NCBI GenBank assembly: GCA_913056425.1
Contig: CAJXLR010000013.1
Location: forward strand, 1-15,837
Direction of reading: 5' to 3'
Source: an uncultured Bacteroidota bacterium
GTDB lineage: Bacteria; Bacteroidota; Bacteroidia; NS11-12g; UBA9320
Length of the DNA stretch: 15,837 nucleotides
Below are positions 1 to 7,271 of the stretch, in pieces; the first letter of the stretch is position 1; the number at the start of each line of letters is the position of its first letter. The notes beneath the pieces are model-generated. The model saw nothing but the letters and a program-made list of their open reading frames with translations. It was not told the origin of the DNA and ran no database searches. A program made the position numbers and the translations under genes.

Positions 1-486
1 CGCAAGATTCGCGAGAACCCAGAGCTTTCAAATACCTTTATAATGTTTCTGACTGCCAGAAACGAAGAGTACTCAGAAATTGCTGGATTTGATGCTGGTG
101 GAGACGATTATGTTTTTAAACCGATCAAGCCTCGAGCATTGCTTTCGCGGGTAAACGCGATTATGAAGCGTAAAAACGCACAACAGGAATCTGATGTTGC
201 GGAGGTGTTAAATCACGGGGATTTAGAGGTTAATCCAAATGAGTATTTGGTTAAGCTCGGCGATAAGAGTATGACTCTGCCCCGTAAGGAGTTCGACTTA
301 CTCTACCTTCTGGCATCTAAACCGGGTAAAGTATTCACACGTGAGAAAATACTTCGCAAGGTCTGGGGTACAGATGTCTTTGTTGTTGATCGAACAATCG
401 ACGTGCATATCCGTAAGATTCGCGAGAAGATCGGAGACACCAAGATTGAGACAATCAAAGGTGTTGGATACAAATTTGTAGGCTAG
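1..486 (+). CDS. Response regulator, OmpR/PhoB family (5' end outside window)
   Basis: The frame is open from base 1, so the start and the phospho-acceptor Asp lie upstream of the window. What remains is the end of a receiver domain followed by a winged-helix DNA-binding domain. The receiver part shows FLTARN, with the conserved Thr of beta-4, then GFDAGGDDYVFKPI, with the conserved Lys-Pro of beta-5. The DNA-binding domain runs from about GDLEVNPNEYLV to the end and carries LPRKEFDLLYLLASKPGKVF and the recognition-helix/wing signature VDRTIDVHIRKIREK ending in GVGYKFVG. This is a full OmpR-type effector. A histidine kinase follows 38 bases downstream on the same strand and is its probable partner. 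The regulated genes cannot be read from the sequence. The TAG stop is at 484-486. Confidence 0.95.
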   Translation, partial: RKIRENPELSNTFIMFLTARNEEYSEIAGFDAGGDDYVFKPIKPRALLSRVNAIMKRKNAQQESDVAEVLNHGDLEVNPNEYLVKLGDKSMTLPRKEFDLLYLLASKPGKVFTREKILRKVWGTDVFVVDRTIDVHIRKIREKIGDTKIETIKGVGYKFVG

Positions 487-524
487 TTTTTTCTACCTAA
501 CTTGCTTGGGCTGAAGAGCTCTCA

Positions 525-1544
525 ATGAATACGAACGCATCTCCAAAACGTGTAGCGGCGCTTTCCGCCTTATTTGTCGCACTCATCCCGGGTGTACTGT
601 CGCTATTTGTTGTTCGTGAGTTATGGCTTGCTCCAATTCTATTTTTTCTAACTTGGGGACTGGGCTACATCATTGTTAATTACTTGCTGGAGCGTTTTAT
701 CTACCGAAAGATTAAGGTGATTTACAAAAACATCCACAGCGCAAATACAAATTACCTGAATCAAAACGATGGTGGTGATCCGATTACTATGGTTTCTGAT
801 GATGTTTCTGCATGGGCGCAAGAACGTAACGATGAAATTGCTCAACTAAAAGAGCAAGAGGGGTTTAGACGAGAATTCCTTGGTAATGTTTCACACGAGT
901 TGAAAACACCAATTTTTCAGATTCAAGGATACATCCATACGCTCTTGGAAGGTGCACTCTCTGATCCCAAGGTCAATTATAATTTTCTGGAGAAAGCTTC
1001 TCAAAGTGCGGATCGCTTGGTGGAATTGGTTGATGATTTGACATCAATCAACCGATTGGAATCCGGTAAAATGAAAATGGATTACTCGACTTTCCAGGTG
1101 CGCGAGTTGGTAGAAGAGGTCTATGAAGAGTTGGACTTGATGTATGAGCCTAAGGAGATTACATGCAGTTTTAAACAAAGTGCTGATGTTAATCTAAAGG
1201 TAAGTGCAGATCGCAAAAAGATTAAACAGGTATTGGTAAACCTGGTTGTTAACGCGGTTAAATATGGTAAGAACGGAGGCACGATAAGTTGCGGAATCTA
1301 TGACATGGACAAAAACATCCTTGTTGAAGTATCCGATAATGGTGAAGGAATACCCCCGGATTCTTTACCGCGATTGTTTGAGCGATTCTATCGAGTAGAA
1401 CAAAGTAGAACTCGGAACTTAGGTGGTTCCGGTTTAGGGTTGGCAATTGCCAAACACATTATTGAAGCGCATGGACACACCATCAAAGTCCGCAGTGATT
1501 TAGGCGTTGGATCTACTTTTGGATTTACCTTGTCCAAAGGTTAG
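525..1544 (+). CDS. Membrane sensor histidine kinase, PhoR-like
   Basis: 339 residues, ATG start. Two hydrophobic segments (about 10-30 and 34-54) are separated by only a few residues, so there is practically no periplasmic sensor domain and no clear HAMP. A linker leads to the HisKA dimerisation domain with FLGNVSHELKTPIF (phospho-acceptor His124). The HATPase_c domain has the N-box around Asn243 (NLVVNAVKYG), the G1 box DNGEGI (271-276), the F-box-like LFERFYRV and the G2 box GGSGLGLAIAK (300-310). All catalytic motifs are intact. It should autophosphorylate on His124 and pass phosphate to the response regulator just upstream. PhoR-like architecture of this short kind is frequent in Bacteroidota; the signal is unknown and may be a membrane property or a protein partner (inference). 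Confidence 0.95.
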   Translation: MNTNASPKRVAALSALFVALIPGVLSLFVVRELWLAPILFFLTWGLGYIIVNYLLERFIYRKIKVIYKNIHSANTNYLNQNDGGDPITMVSDDVSAWAQERNDEIAQLKEQEGFRREFLGNVSHELKTPIFQIQGYIHTLLEGALSDPKVNYNFLEKASQSADRLVELVDDLTSINRLESGKMKMDYSTFQVRELVEEVYEELDLMYEPKEITCSFKQSADVNLKVSADRKKIKQVLVNLVVNAVKYGKNGGTISCGIYDMDKNILVEVSDNGEGIPPDSLPRLFERFYRVEQSRTRNLGGSGLGLAIAKHIIEAHGHTIKVRSDLGVGSTFGFTLSKG

Positions 1545-1545
1545 T

Positions 1546-1554
1546 TGTGGATAA
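1546..1554 (-). promoter_or_regulatory. Perfect DnaA-box match ahead of dnaX
   Basis: The plus strand reads TGTGGATAA, so the minus strand reads TTATCCACA, the exact consensus DnaA box. It begins two bases after the kinase stop, inside the 88-base gap before dnaX. A single 9-mer match can be chance, but its position in the only spacer before a replication gene makes control of dnaX by DnaA possible. No second perfect box was noticed nearby, so this is not evidence of an origin. Confidence 0.4.
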
Positions 1555-1632
1555 ATGAGGTATTCTGATGTTATTAACTAAACACCGCTAATTCCTCGGT
1601 ATATATCTTGAAAATCTCTTTTTTTGTGTGAG

Positions 1633-3399
1633 ATGGAAAACTTCGTTGTATCGGCACGTAAATACCGCCCAACCACTTTCGACACGGTTGTAGGGCAGGA
1701 GCATGTTACGCGCACGCTGATAAACGAAATAAAGAACAATCAACTCGCTCAAGCCTTCCTTTTTAATGGACCACGAGGCGTTGGTAAAACCACTTGCGCA
1801 CGTATTCTCGCAAAAGAGATTAATAAGGAGAGTGTAGAAGACGAGAACTACGATTTTTCGTACAACATTTTCGAGCTGGATGCGGCGTCGAATAATAGTG
1901 TAGAAGACATCCGCCTGTTAAACGAGCAGGTGAGAATCCCGCCTCAAGTTGGTAAGTACAAGGTGTACATCATTGATGAGGTTCACATGTTGTCTGCTGC
2001 AGCCTTCAATGCATTTCTAAAAACATTAGAAGAGCCACCATCGTACGCCATATTTATCCTTGCGACAACGGAGCGACACAAGATTCTACCAACAATACTC
2101 TCTCGCTGCCAAGTATTTAACTTCAATCGGATTACAGTTCCCGATATCGTTAAGCATCTAAAGTCGATAGGAGAATCAGAGAACATTGAGTTGGAGGAAG
2201 AGGCACTGCACATCATCGCACAAAAAGCGGATGGAGCTCTGCGTGACGCACTTTCCATTTTTGATCAAATGGTGAGCATCAGTGCAGATCGTCATGTGCG
2301 ATATCAGGATGTTGTGAAAAACCTGAACGTTCTTGACTACGATTACTACTTCAAGGTAACCGATGCGTTTCTCCAGCAAGACATCGGTCAGGTGATGCTC
2401 ATCTTCGATGATATTTTAGATCATGGATTTGATGGTCAACTATTCTTAAATGGCTTGGCAAACCACCTACGTGATTTAATGGTTTGTAGAAGCCCTGAAA
2501 CGGTCCGATTGCTTGATGTTCCGCCGCACGTTCACCAGAAGTATCTCGATACAGCGAAAAGCATGAGTCAAGGATTCTTGGTGAATTCAATTCAGATTAT
2601 TAATCGTTTTGATCAAGGGTACAAAGCCAGTAAAAATCAACGATTACACGTTGAGCTGGCTCTCATAAAGATCTGTTATTTACCAAGCTTAATTAGCGGC
2701 GAAAAAAAAAAGCCTGAACAAGAGTTAAAACCGACCAAGACCGCTAAATCTGAACCGGTAGCACCTCAACCTAAGTCCGAACCTGAGGCAGAAGTAGATA
2801 CTTCAAAGCCACAAGTCACGGAATTTAAAAAGGATGAGATTCAAGAAAATCCGGAAACAAAATCTAAACCCACGCCTCCTGCGCCAAAGCTAACCAAGAA
2901 AGCCACAAGTGATAAAGTTGTTAAACTAGGTAATCTCGAAGATCTCCTGAACGACGATATTGAACCAACTAGTTCACCAACAAATGAGGTGCAAGAGGAG
3001 TCTCTTCCAAGGAAAGGTGAAGTAGACGTGCCACTTGATTCGATCACTCAAGATCAGTTGGAAGCGGTGGTTAAAAGCTTTGCTGAGAAGTTAAAATCGG
3101 AGGGGAGGAACATACAACAATCTTTATTCGCGTTCATCAAACCTGTTTGGGAGAGTGGCACGGTTAAGATTGAACTCATTAAACAACACAAAATTCAGCT
3201 GGAAGAGTTCAAAGTTGAGTTTTTACAGTATTTAAGGTCTTCACTCAAGTACAGTGCTCTTTCGTTAAATGTTATTGAAGTGAAGCGCCAGTCAGAAGGG
3301 AGCAGAGCTTACACAGCGCAAGAGAAATTTGAGGTAATGGCAAAGAAGAATCCATCCCTCAACGCACTCAAAGAAAAGTTAAAACTGGATTTTAAGTAG
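1633..3399 (+). CDS. dnaX: DNA polymerase III subunits gamma/tau (clamp loader ATPase)
   Basis: 588 residues from ATG 1633; an in-frame TTG at 1624 would add only MCE, and the family normally starts at MENFVVSARKYRP. It is the AAA+ subunit of the DNA polymerase III clamp loader, which opens and loads the beta clamp; in tau form it also links polymerase and helicase. Visible motifs are Walker A GPRGVGKT (46-53), Walker B VYIIDEVH (111-118) and the sensor/arginine-finger SRC (157-159). The four-Cys zinc module that E. coli DnaX has after Walker A is missing: ILAKEINKE runs through a short acidic link to FELDAASNNS. Domain III ends near residue 352. A Lys/Pro/Glu-rich linker (about 356-460) and a C-terminal tau-like domain (about 465-588) follow. 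Codons 357-360 contain an A10 run that may yield a short gamma form (see separate entry). The gene converges on the PKD protein gene with 6 bases between the stops. Confidence 0.97.
   Translation: MENFVVSARKYRPTTFDTVVGQEHVTRTLINEIKNNQLAQAFLFNGPRGVGKTTCARILAKEINKESVEDENYDFSYNIFELDAASNNSVEDIRLLNEQVRIPPQVGKYKVYIIDEVHMLSAAAFNAFLKTLEEPPSYAIFILATTERHKILPTILSRCQVFNFNRITVPDIVKHLKSIGESENIELEEEALHIIAQKADGALRDALSIFDQMVSISADRHVRYQDVVKNLNVLDYDYYFKVTDAFLQQDIGQVMLIFDDILDHGFDGQLFLNGLANHLRDLMVCRSPETVRLLDVPPHVHQKYLDTAKSMSQGFLVNSIQIINRFDQGYKASKNQRLHVELALIKICYLPSLISGEKKKPEQELKPTKTAKSEPVAPQPKSEPEAEVDTSKPQVTEFKKDEIQENPETKSKPTPPAPKLTKKATSDKVVKLGNLEDLLNDDIEPTSSPTNEVQEESLPRKGEVDVPLDSITQDQLEAVVKSFAEKLKSEGRNIQQSLFAFIKPVWESGTVKIELIKQHKIQLEEFKVEFLQYLRSSLKYSALSLNVIEVKRQSEGSRAYTAQEKFEVMAKKNPSLNALKEKLKLDFK
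2702..2728 (+). other. Candidate slippage/frameshift site in dnaX
   Basis: Ten A residues (2702-2711) followed by G give the in-frame codons GAA AAA AAA AAG CCT, containing the classical slippery heptamer A AAA AAG at 2706-2712. A -1 ribosomal shift, or one extra A in the mRNA, leads to GCC then TGA at 2715-2717, for a product of about 361 residues. Loss of one A leads through five codons to TAA at 2726-2728, for about 364 residues. Both products would end just after clamp-loader domain III, as gamma does. E. coli makes gamma by -1 shifting at A AAA AAG, and Thermus by transcriptional slippage on an A run (known biology). I see no strong stem-loop directly downstream and no clear Shine-Dalgarno-like stimulator, which favours transcriptional slippage if the site is active. 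Confidence 0.5.
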
Positions 3400-3420
3400 T
3401 CAAATTTAGTCTCGGACTAC
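3396..3420. terminator. Weak hairpin across the dnaX/PKD gene junction
   Basis: GTAGTC at 3396-3401 can pair with GACTAC at 3415-3420; an inner alternative pairs TAGTC (3407-3411) with GACTA (3415-3419). It covers the dnaX stop and the last codons of the opposing gene. The stem is short and has no U-tract, so it is at best a weak bidirectional stop. It is listed because no other terminator candidate lies in the 6-base gap. Confidence 0.2.
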
Positions 3421-6400
3421 GGTAACGGTGCCACTGTAACGTTCTTTTGGTGCATCATCCACACAATCTTCAACGAACTCGAAAATGTAGAAGTACGTCC
3501 CACCAGGACAAGGTCTACCGGATTTCATTTCCCGACCATCCCAGTTTAGCTCAGAGCCAATTCCGTAGTCTACATTTGAATAGTAAACACGCTCACCCCA
3601 TCGGTTGTATATACTCAACTCGTACACCTTCTCTCCATTAATTTCGATATCCAAGAAATCATTCAAACCATCTTCGTTGGGTGTAATGATATTTGGAATA
3701 AAGAGGTCGAACTCGAAATTGCTTTCTACCTCTACACAAGCGGTGTCGATACAACCTTCTTTCGACTTGGATTGTAGGCAGACCTCAAATGTTCCGATGT
3801 CGGGAGCAAAATTGTGAGTAGATATTGGGTCAAATGATGTGTTTTTGTGACCGCTCTGAGGATGGCCAAAGTCCCACACGATTTCATTTCCATCTTCAAC
3901 GTTTGCCGAGAAGTTGAACGTTGGGCAAATGGAGTCTTGGGTAAAGGTGAACTCAGCCTGGTGATCAAAAACTTGTATGGTCTTCTCAATAGAATCATAA
4001 CAACGCCTCTGATAAGGACCCTGTGGCTCGTAGGTCGGGAAATAACGGAGAGTAATCGTTCCCGTATCCGTAAATACAACGGTGTTGTTTTTGGTTAGAC
4101 TAGCGACGGAGTCGTTATTCCAATACCAGCGGTAAATGTTATAAATAGGGTCTGATTGATCGGCTAAGACCACTTCATTGTTGGTACATACGATGTCTTC
4201 AACATCAAAGTCAACTTCAGGGATTGGTAGTATTACAACACGTCTAACTTCGTGGTTAACTGCGTTTGTATCCGGGAAGGTCGAGTTGCAATAGTAGACG
4301 TTATTGTTGTTGTCCGGATTTACCACACTGTCGCCAGCGTACAGATAGATGTAATAAGTACCGGGTTTGGTATACGTAAAGCGCACATTCGTATCTGCGT
4401 CTGTACTTAGCGTATTGTTGTTTGAGCTGGTATCTCCAAAATACCAAATGTAGTCTGTTGCCTTCGTTGAGTTATTCTTAAACTCCACGGTATGTGGAAC
4501 GCACGCGACGGTGTCTGATAAGATGTCGAAATGGGGGAGTGGCCCATCAATATTTATCGTGATGGCTGTGGTATCTCGGCAACCTACAGAATTCTCGATA
4601 ACATGCGTAATTGTAAACTCACCATATGAGGAGTAAAAATGGAATGGATCTTTCAGGAAGCTGGGTGTTTTTCCATCTCCAAAGTCCCACCAGTACTCAG
4701 TGATTTTGTCGTTCAACGAGTCGGCAAGTTCACTCGAATCAAATACTTGTAAAATATCATCACACAGTAGCTTCTTCCCCAAGTCGTTAATACCGGCTTT
4801 AATCTTTTGAACCTTTACAACATGCCGTGCGGTATCCGAACAACCTGTTTTATCGGTAGACGCCATGGTTACAATATACTCACCCTCTTCCTCAAACACG
4901 TGGGAAATTTCAGCCGTATCCCCAAACCAACCTGTTCCGTCACCAAAGTTCCAATGTAATTGTTCCGGATTATTAATCATCTTATACGGTGGATACCAGC
5001 GCCAGTATTGATTCGTATCCCACCAATAAACCACACTGTCCACAAAGTGAACGGTTGAGCCTGGACAAACGGGTTTGGAAAAAGTAAAGTTGTTGTAGAA
5101 GCCAATGTCACGGTCGTAATAGACTTCCGCCGTACACCCACTATCGGTTTCCATTTTGATACCACCTTCATATTGTCCGCTGGTAACATATGTGTGTGTG
5201 AAGTCAGGCAACGATGAGTCAATTGGTACTTCCATCGTATCTCGAAGTCCGTCACCCCAGTCGAAGTATAATGAACGAACGTTTGGTTGGTCTTGAACGT
5301 AGAATTCTCCAGTTAATGTGCTAGGCAGACAACCGGTAAAACGCAGCAATGCTTGCGGTTTGGGCGCTGGATTTAATCTAAAAGCTCTATGAAACCAAAA
5401 CGTGTCATTGCAAATTCTTGAAGAGTCAATATAATAGTCCGTCAAATCGCACCACCTATATCCACGGGCAGATCCTGTGTTTACGATGATTCCATAGGTA
5501 ACCCAACCCGAAGAGTCACAAGTTTTCTTGTACGAGTGTCCCTGTTCAAATTCTACAAAATTGTTTTTATCACACGCGCTATCAAAGTTGATTAAGACAC
5601 TGCCATAACACTCATCCGCAGTAAACAAAACAGGCGAATTTAAACAGCGACTACCCGGGTCAACCGTAAAATCTTCTCGGTTAGGAACTTTGATTGCTAC
5701 ATATTCCCGAGCACTATCCGCACAGCCATACGTGTCGTCGTAGGCTTTTAACCACGTTTCACCGCACATATCCGAACTGTAGAAGTGCTTGCCTGTGTAA
5801 TCGGTTGAGAAATTACAGTTGCTTCCTACATTTTGGTTCTTTGCTGTATTCGTGGTGCATTGAGGTGCGCTTAGATCTCCGTAAAGCCATAGCCAGCTTA
5901 AGGAAACATTGCCATGAGTAATGCTTTGATTGCAAAATATAACGGTGTCTTTGGGGTTACATTGGGACGCATTTAGCAACACCGGAATGGCTTTTACACC
6001 AACGCTATGAATTGTGTCAAATGCTTCTACCGAGCAGTCTCCCTTTTTAATTTCCAAGCGTATGTGATACTCGCCGGGTTCAGGAGGGGTGAAATAGCCA
6101 ACCCGCTGCCCGCTGAAAAAGTCTACAATATTACCTGCGGTATCCAGAGCGGTCCACCCAAATATGGCGCCGAACTCGTTTCTATGCGTGAATTCAAATG
6201 TTTCGGGGTAGCAGAGCACAGAGTCCGACTTCTGAGGTTTCGGGTCTACTCGGTCGAGACTAATTCCAACCGGCCTTTTATAGCGAGTGATACATCCATT
6301 TTTGAACTCGATTATCGCATAAACGTCATAGTTGCCGCTTGCCTTAAAGTCGTGATAGAACACACTTGTGTCCATCGGAACAGTATCACGACCGCCATCT

Positions 6401-7140
6401 CCATATTCCATGATAATACGACTGATGGCCGATTTGGTCGTGTCTTTATACCACGTGGTATCCAGTTGAAACCAATTCCGTTGCTTGTCACAGTCTTTTA
6501 ACTCTCTACCGGTGGTGAAGACACCATAGAAATCATGTTTGATTTGAATATTTACTTCTTGCTTTGCTTCACACCCTTTGTCATTGGTGAGTTCAATGGT
6601 TAATGACATTGGGCCGGACTGCTGATACGTGTAGCATATCTTGTCCCCCTTTTTTGGTGAGTTACTGTCGGTTTTGCCTCCGTCTCCCCATAAAATTATT
6701 CGCTTAACATTTGTGGTTGAAGAGTTTCCAGAAGATGAGTTGTCTACCACACATATTTCATTTTGAGTAAAGCAGTATTCACTTGAAGCATCAAGGTTGA
6801 TGTTCACATCCGGTGCGTTGTACACCGTAATTTGTTTGGTTGCCGTGCACGAACCTCCTGAGTTTTGCTGAATGGTGGCGGTGATCGTATATGTCCCTGC
6901 TGCTGCGTATCGATGGTTAGGTGAGGTTGTGGTGCTGGTATTGCCATCGCCAAATTTCCAAGACACGGATGACACTCCATTTGTCGAATTTGCCACCAGA
7001 GATATCAAATCGTCCACACAAGTGTGATCCGGAACTTGAAGCGAACACTGTGCACCAGCCAGAGCAAAATGGCTCAGATACATAAGGCATGCAAGTAAAG
7101 TGCGCTTGATGTGGTAGGAAAGAGGAGATTGCTTAGTCAA
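3406..7140 (-). CDS. Large secreted PKD-repeat protein with gliding-motility/T9SS C-terminal domain
   Basis: 1244 residues. The start is TTG at 7140, preceded directly by an in-frame TGA. The next Met (residue 20) would destroy the signal peptide, so TTG is likely right. The signal peptide has KR at 12-13, hydrophobic core TLLACLMYLSHFALAGA and probable cleavage at AGA|QC (residue 30). About ten PKD-like units follow, recognised by motifs such as WKFGDGN, IILWGDGG, MEYGDGG, FDWGDG, WNFGDG, WWDFGDG and IWYFGDT, each followed by a Y/F-G-x-Y/F strand. Many units open with a Cys in the pattern C-x(n)-V-x-F-x-x-S, so disulfides are likely. Residues about 1147-1244 form the gliding-motility-associated C-terminal domain: FIPNIITPNEDGLNDFLDIE, IYNRWGERVYYS, NWDG, then PGGTYFY. 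In this phylum such domains send proteins through the type IX system to the cell surface. A role as adhesin or surface scaffold is inferred; no enzyme domain is visible. Confidence 0.92.
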   Translation of the reverse strand: MTKQSPLSYHIKRTLLACLMYLSHFALAGAQCSLQVPDHTCVDDLISLVANSTNGVSSVSWKFGDGNTSTTTSPNHRYAAAGTYTITATIQQNSGGSCTATKQITVYNAPDVNINLDASSEYCFTQNEICVVDNSSSGNSSTTNVKRIILWGDGGKTDSNSPKKGDKICYTYQQSGPMSLTIELTNDKGCEAKQEVNIQIKHDFYGVFTTGRELKDCDKQRNWFQLDTTWYKDTTKSAISRIIMEYGDGGRDTVPMDTSVFYHDFKASGNYDVYAIIEFKNGCITRYKRPVGISLDRVDPKPQKSDSVLCYPETFEFTHRNEFGAIFGWTALDTAGNIVDFFSGQRVGYFTPPEPGEYHIRLEIKKGDCSVEAFDTIHSVGVKAIPVLLNASQCNPKDTVIFCNQSITHGNVSLSWLWLYGDLSAPQCTTNTAKNQNVGSNCNFSTDYTGKHFYSSDMCGETWLKAYDDTYGCADSAREYVAIKVPNREDFTVDPGSRCLNSPVLFTADECYGSVLINFDSACDKNNFVEFEQGHSYKKTCDSSGWVTYGIIVNTGSARGYRWCDLTDYYIDSSRICNDTFWFHRAFRLNPAPKPQALLRFTGCLPSTLTGEFYVQDQPNVRSLYFDWGDGLRDTMEVPIDSSLPDFTHTYVTSGQYEGGIKMETDSGCTAEVYYDRDIGFYNNFTFSKPVCPGSTVHFVDSVVYWWDTNQYWRWYPPYKMINNPEQLHWNFGDGTGWFGDTAEISHVFEEEGEYIVTMASTDKTGCSDTARHVVKVQKIKAGINDLGKKLLCDDILQVFDSSELADSLNDKITEYWWDFGDGKTPSFLKDPFHFYSSYGEFTITHVIENSVGCRDTTAITINIDGPLPHFDILSDTVACVPHTVEFKNNSTKATDYIWYFGDTSSNNNTLSTDADTNVRFTYTKPGTYYIYLYAGDSVVNPDNNNNVYYCNSTFPDTNAVNHEVRRVVILPIPEVDFDVEDIVCTNNEVVLADQSDPIYNIYRWYWNNDSVASLTKNNTVVFTDTGTITLRYFPTYEPQGPYQRRCYDSIEKTIQVFDHQAEFTFTQDSICPTFNFSANVEDGNEIVWDFGHPQSGHKNTSFDPISTHNFAPDIGTFEVCLQSKSKEGCIDTACVEVESNFEFDLFIPNIITPNEDGLNDFLDIEINGEKVYELSIYNRWGERVYYSNVDYGIGSELNWDGREMKSGRPCPGGTYFYIFEFVEDCVDDAPKERYSGTVTVVRD

Positions 7141-7219
7141 TCAGGTCGTTTTATCGTTCTAAGATATCCTGAACCACTCACATACCCAAATAGATAAAAT
7201 AAGGATTACATAAATGTGA

Positions 7220-7247
7220 ACAAGCACGCTCATACGAACGTGCTTGT
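7220..7247 (-). terminator. Hairpin terminator after eno
   Basis: A perfect 9-bp inverted repeat (ACAAGCACG at 7220-7228, CGTGCTTGT at 7239-7247) with a 10-base loop lies 24 bases beyond the eno stop. The following minus-strand sequence is T-rich but has no clean T-run, so termination may be partial and allow read-through into the PKD gene. The rest of the 131-base gap (7141-7271) shows no convincing promoter for that gene. Confidence 0.65.
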
Positions 7248-7271
7248 CAAAAGTCTTATTGAAATTGAAGC

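Noticed and set aside
1..427. Near-identical 17-base copies CGCAAGATTCGCGAGAA at base 1 and CGTAAGATTCGCGAGAA near base 411
   Set aside because: Both encode RKIRE in different domains of the response regulator, each usual for its own domain; a coincidence rather than a functional repeat.
1624..1632. TTG start three codons upstream for dnaX
   Set aside because: ATG at 1633 gives the family-typical N-terminus MENFVVSARKYRP; the extra MCE adds nothing.
3422..3441. Direct repeat GTAACG near the end of the PKD gene
   Set aside because: Six bases inside coding sequence (the GTVTVV segment of the protein); expected by chance.
3732..4079. 115-residue minus-strand frame
   Set aside because: It is an alternative frame inside the PKD gene, where the main frame has clear PKD motifs.
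6007..6501. 164-residue open frame on the plus strand
   Set aside because: It is antisense within the PKD-repeat gene, has no recognisable domain and no promoter, and its composition looks like the mirror of the real gene.
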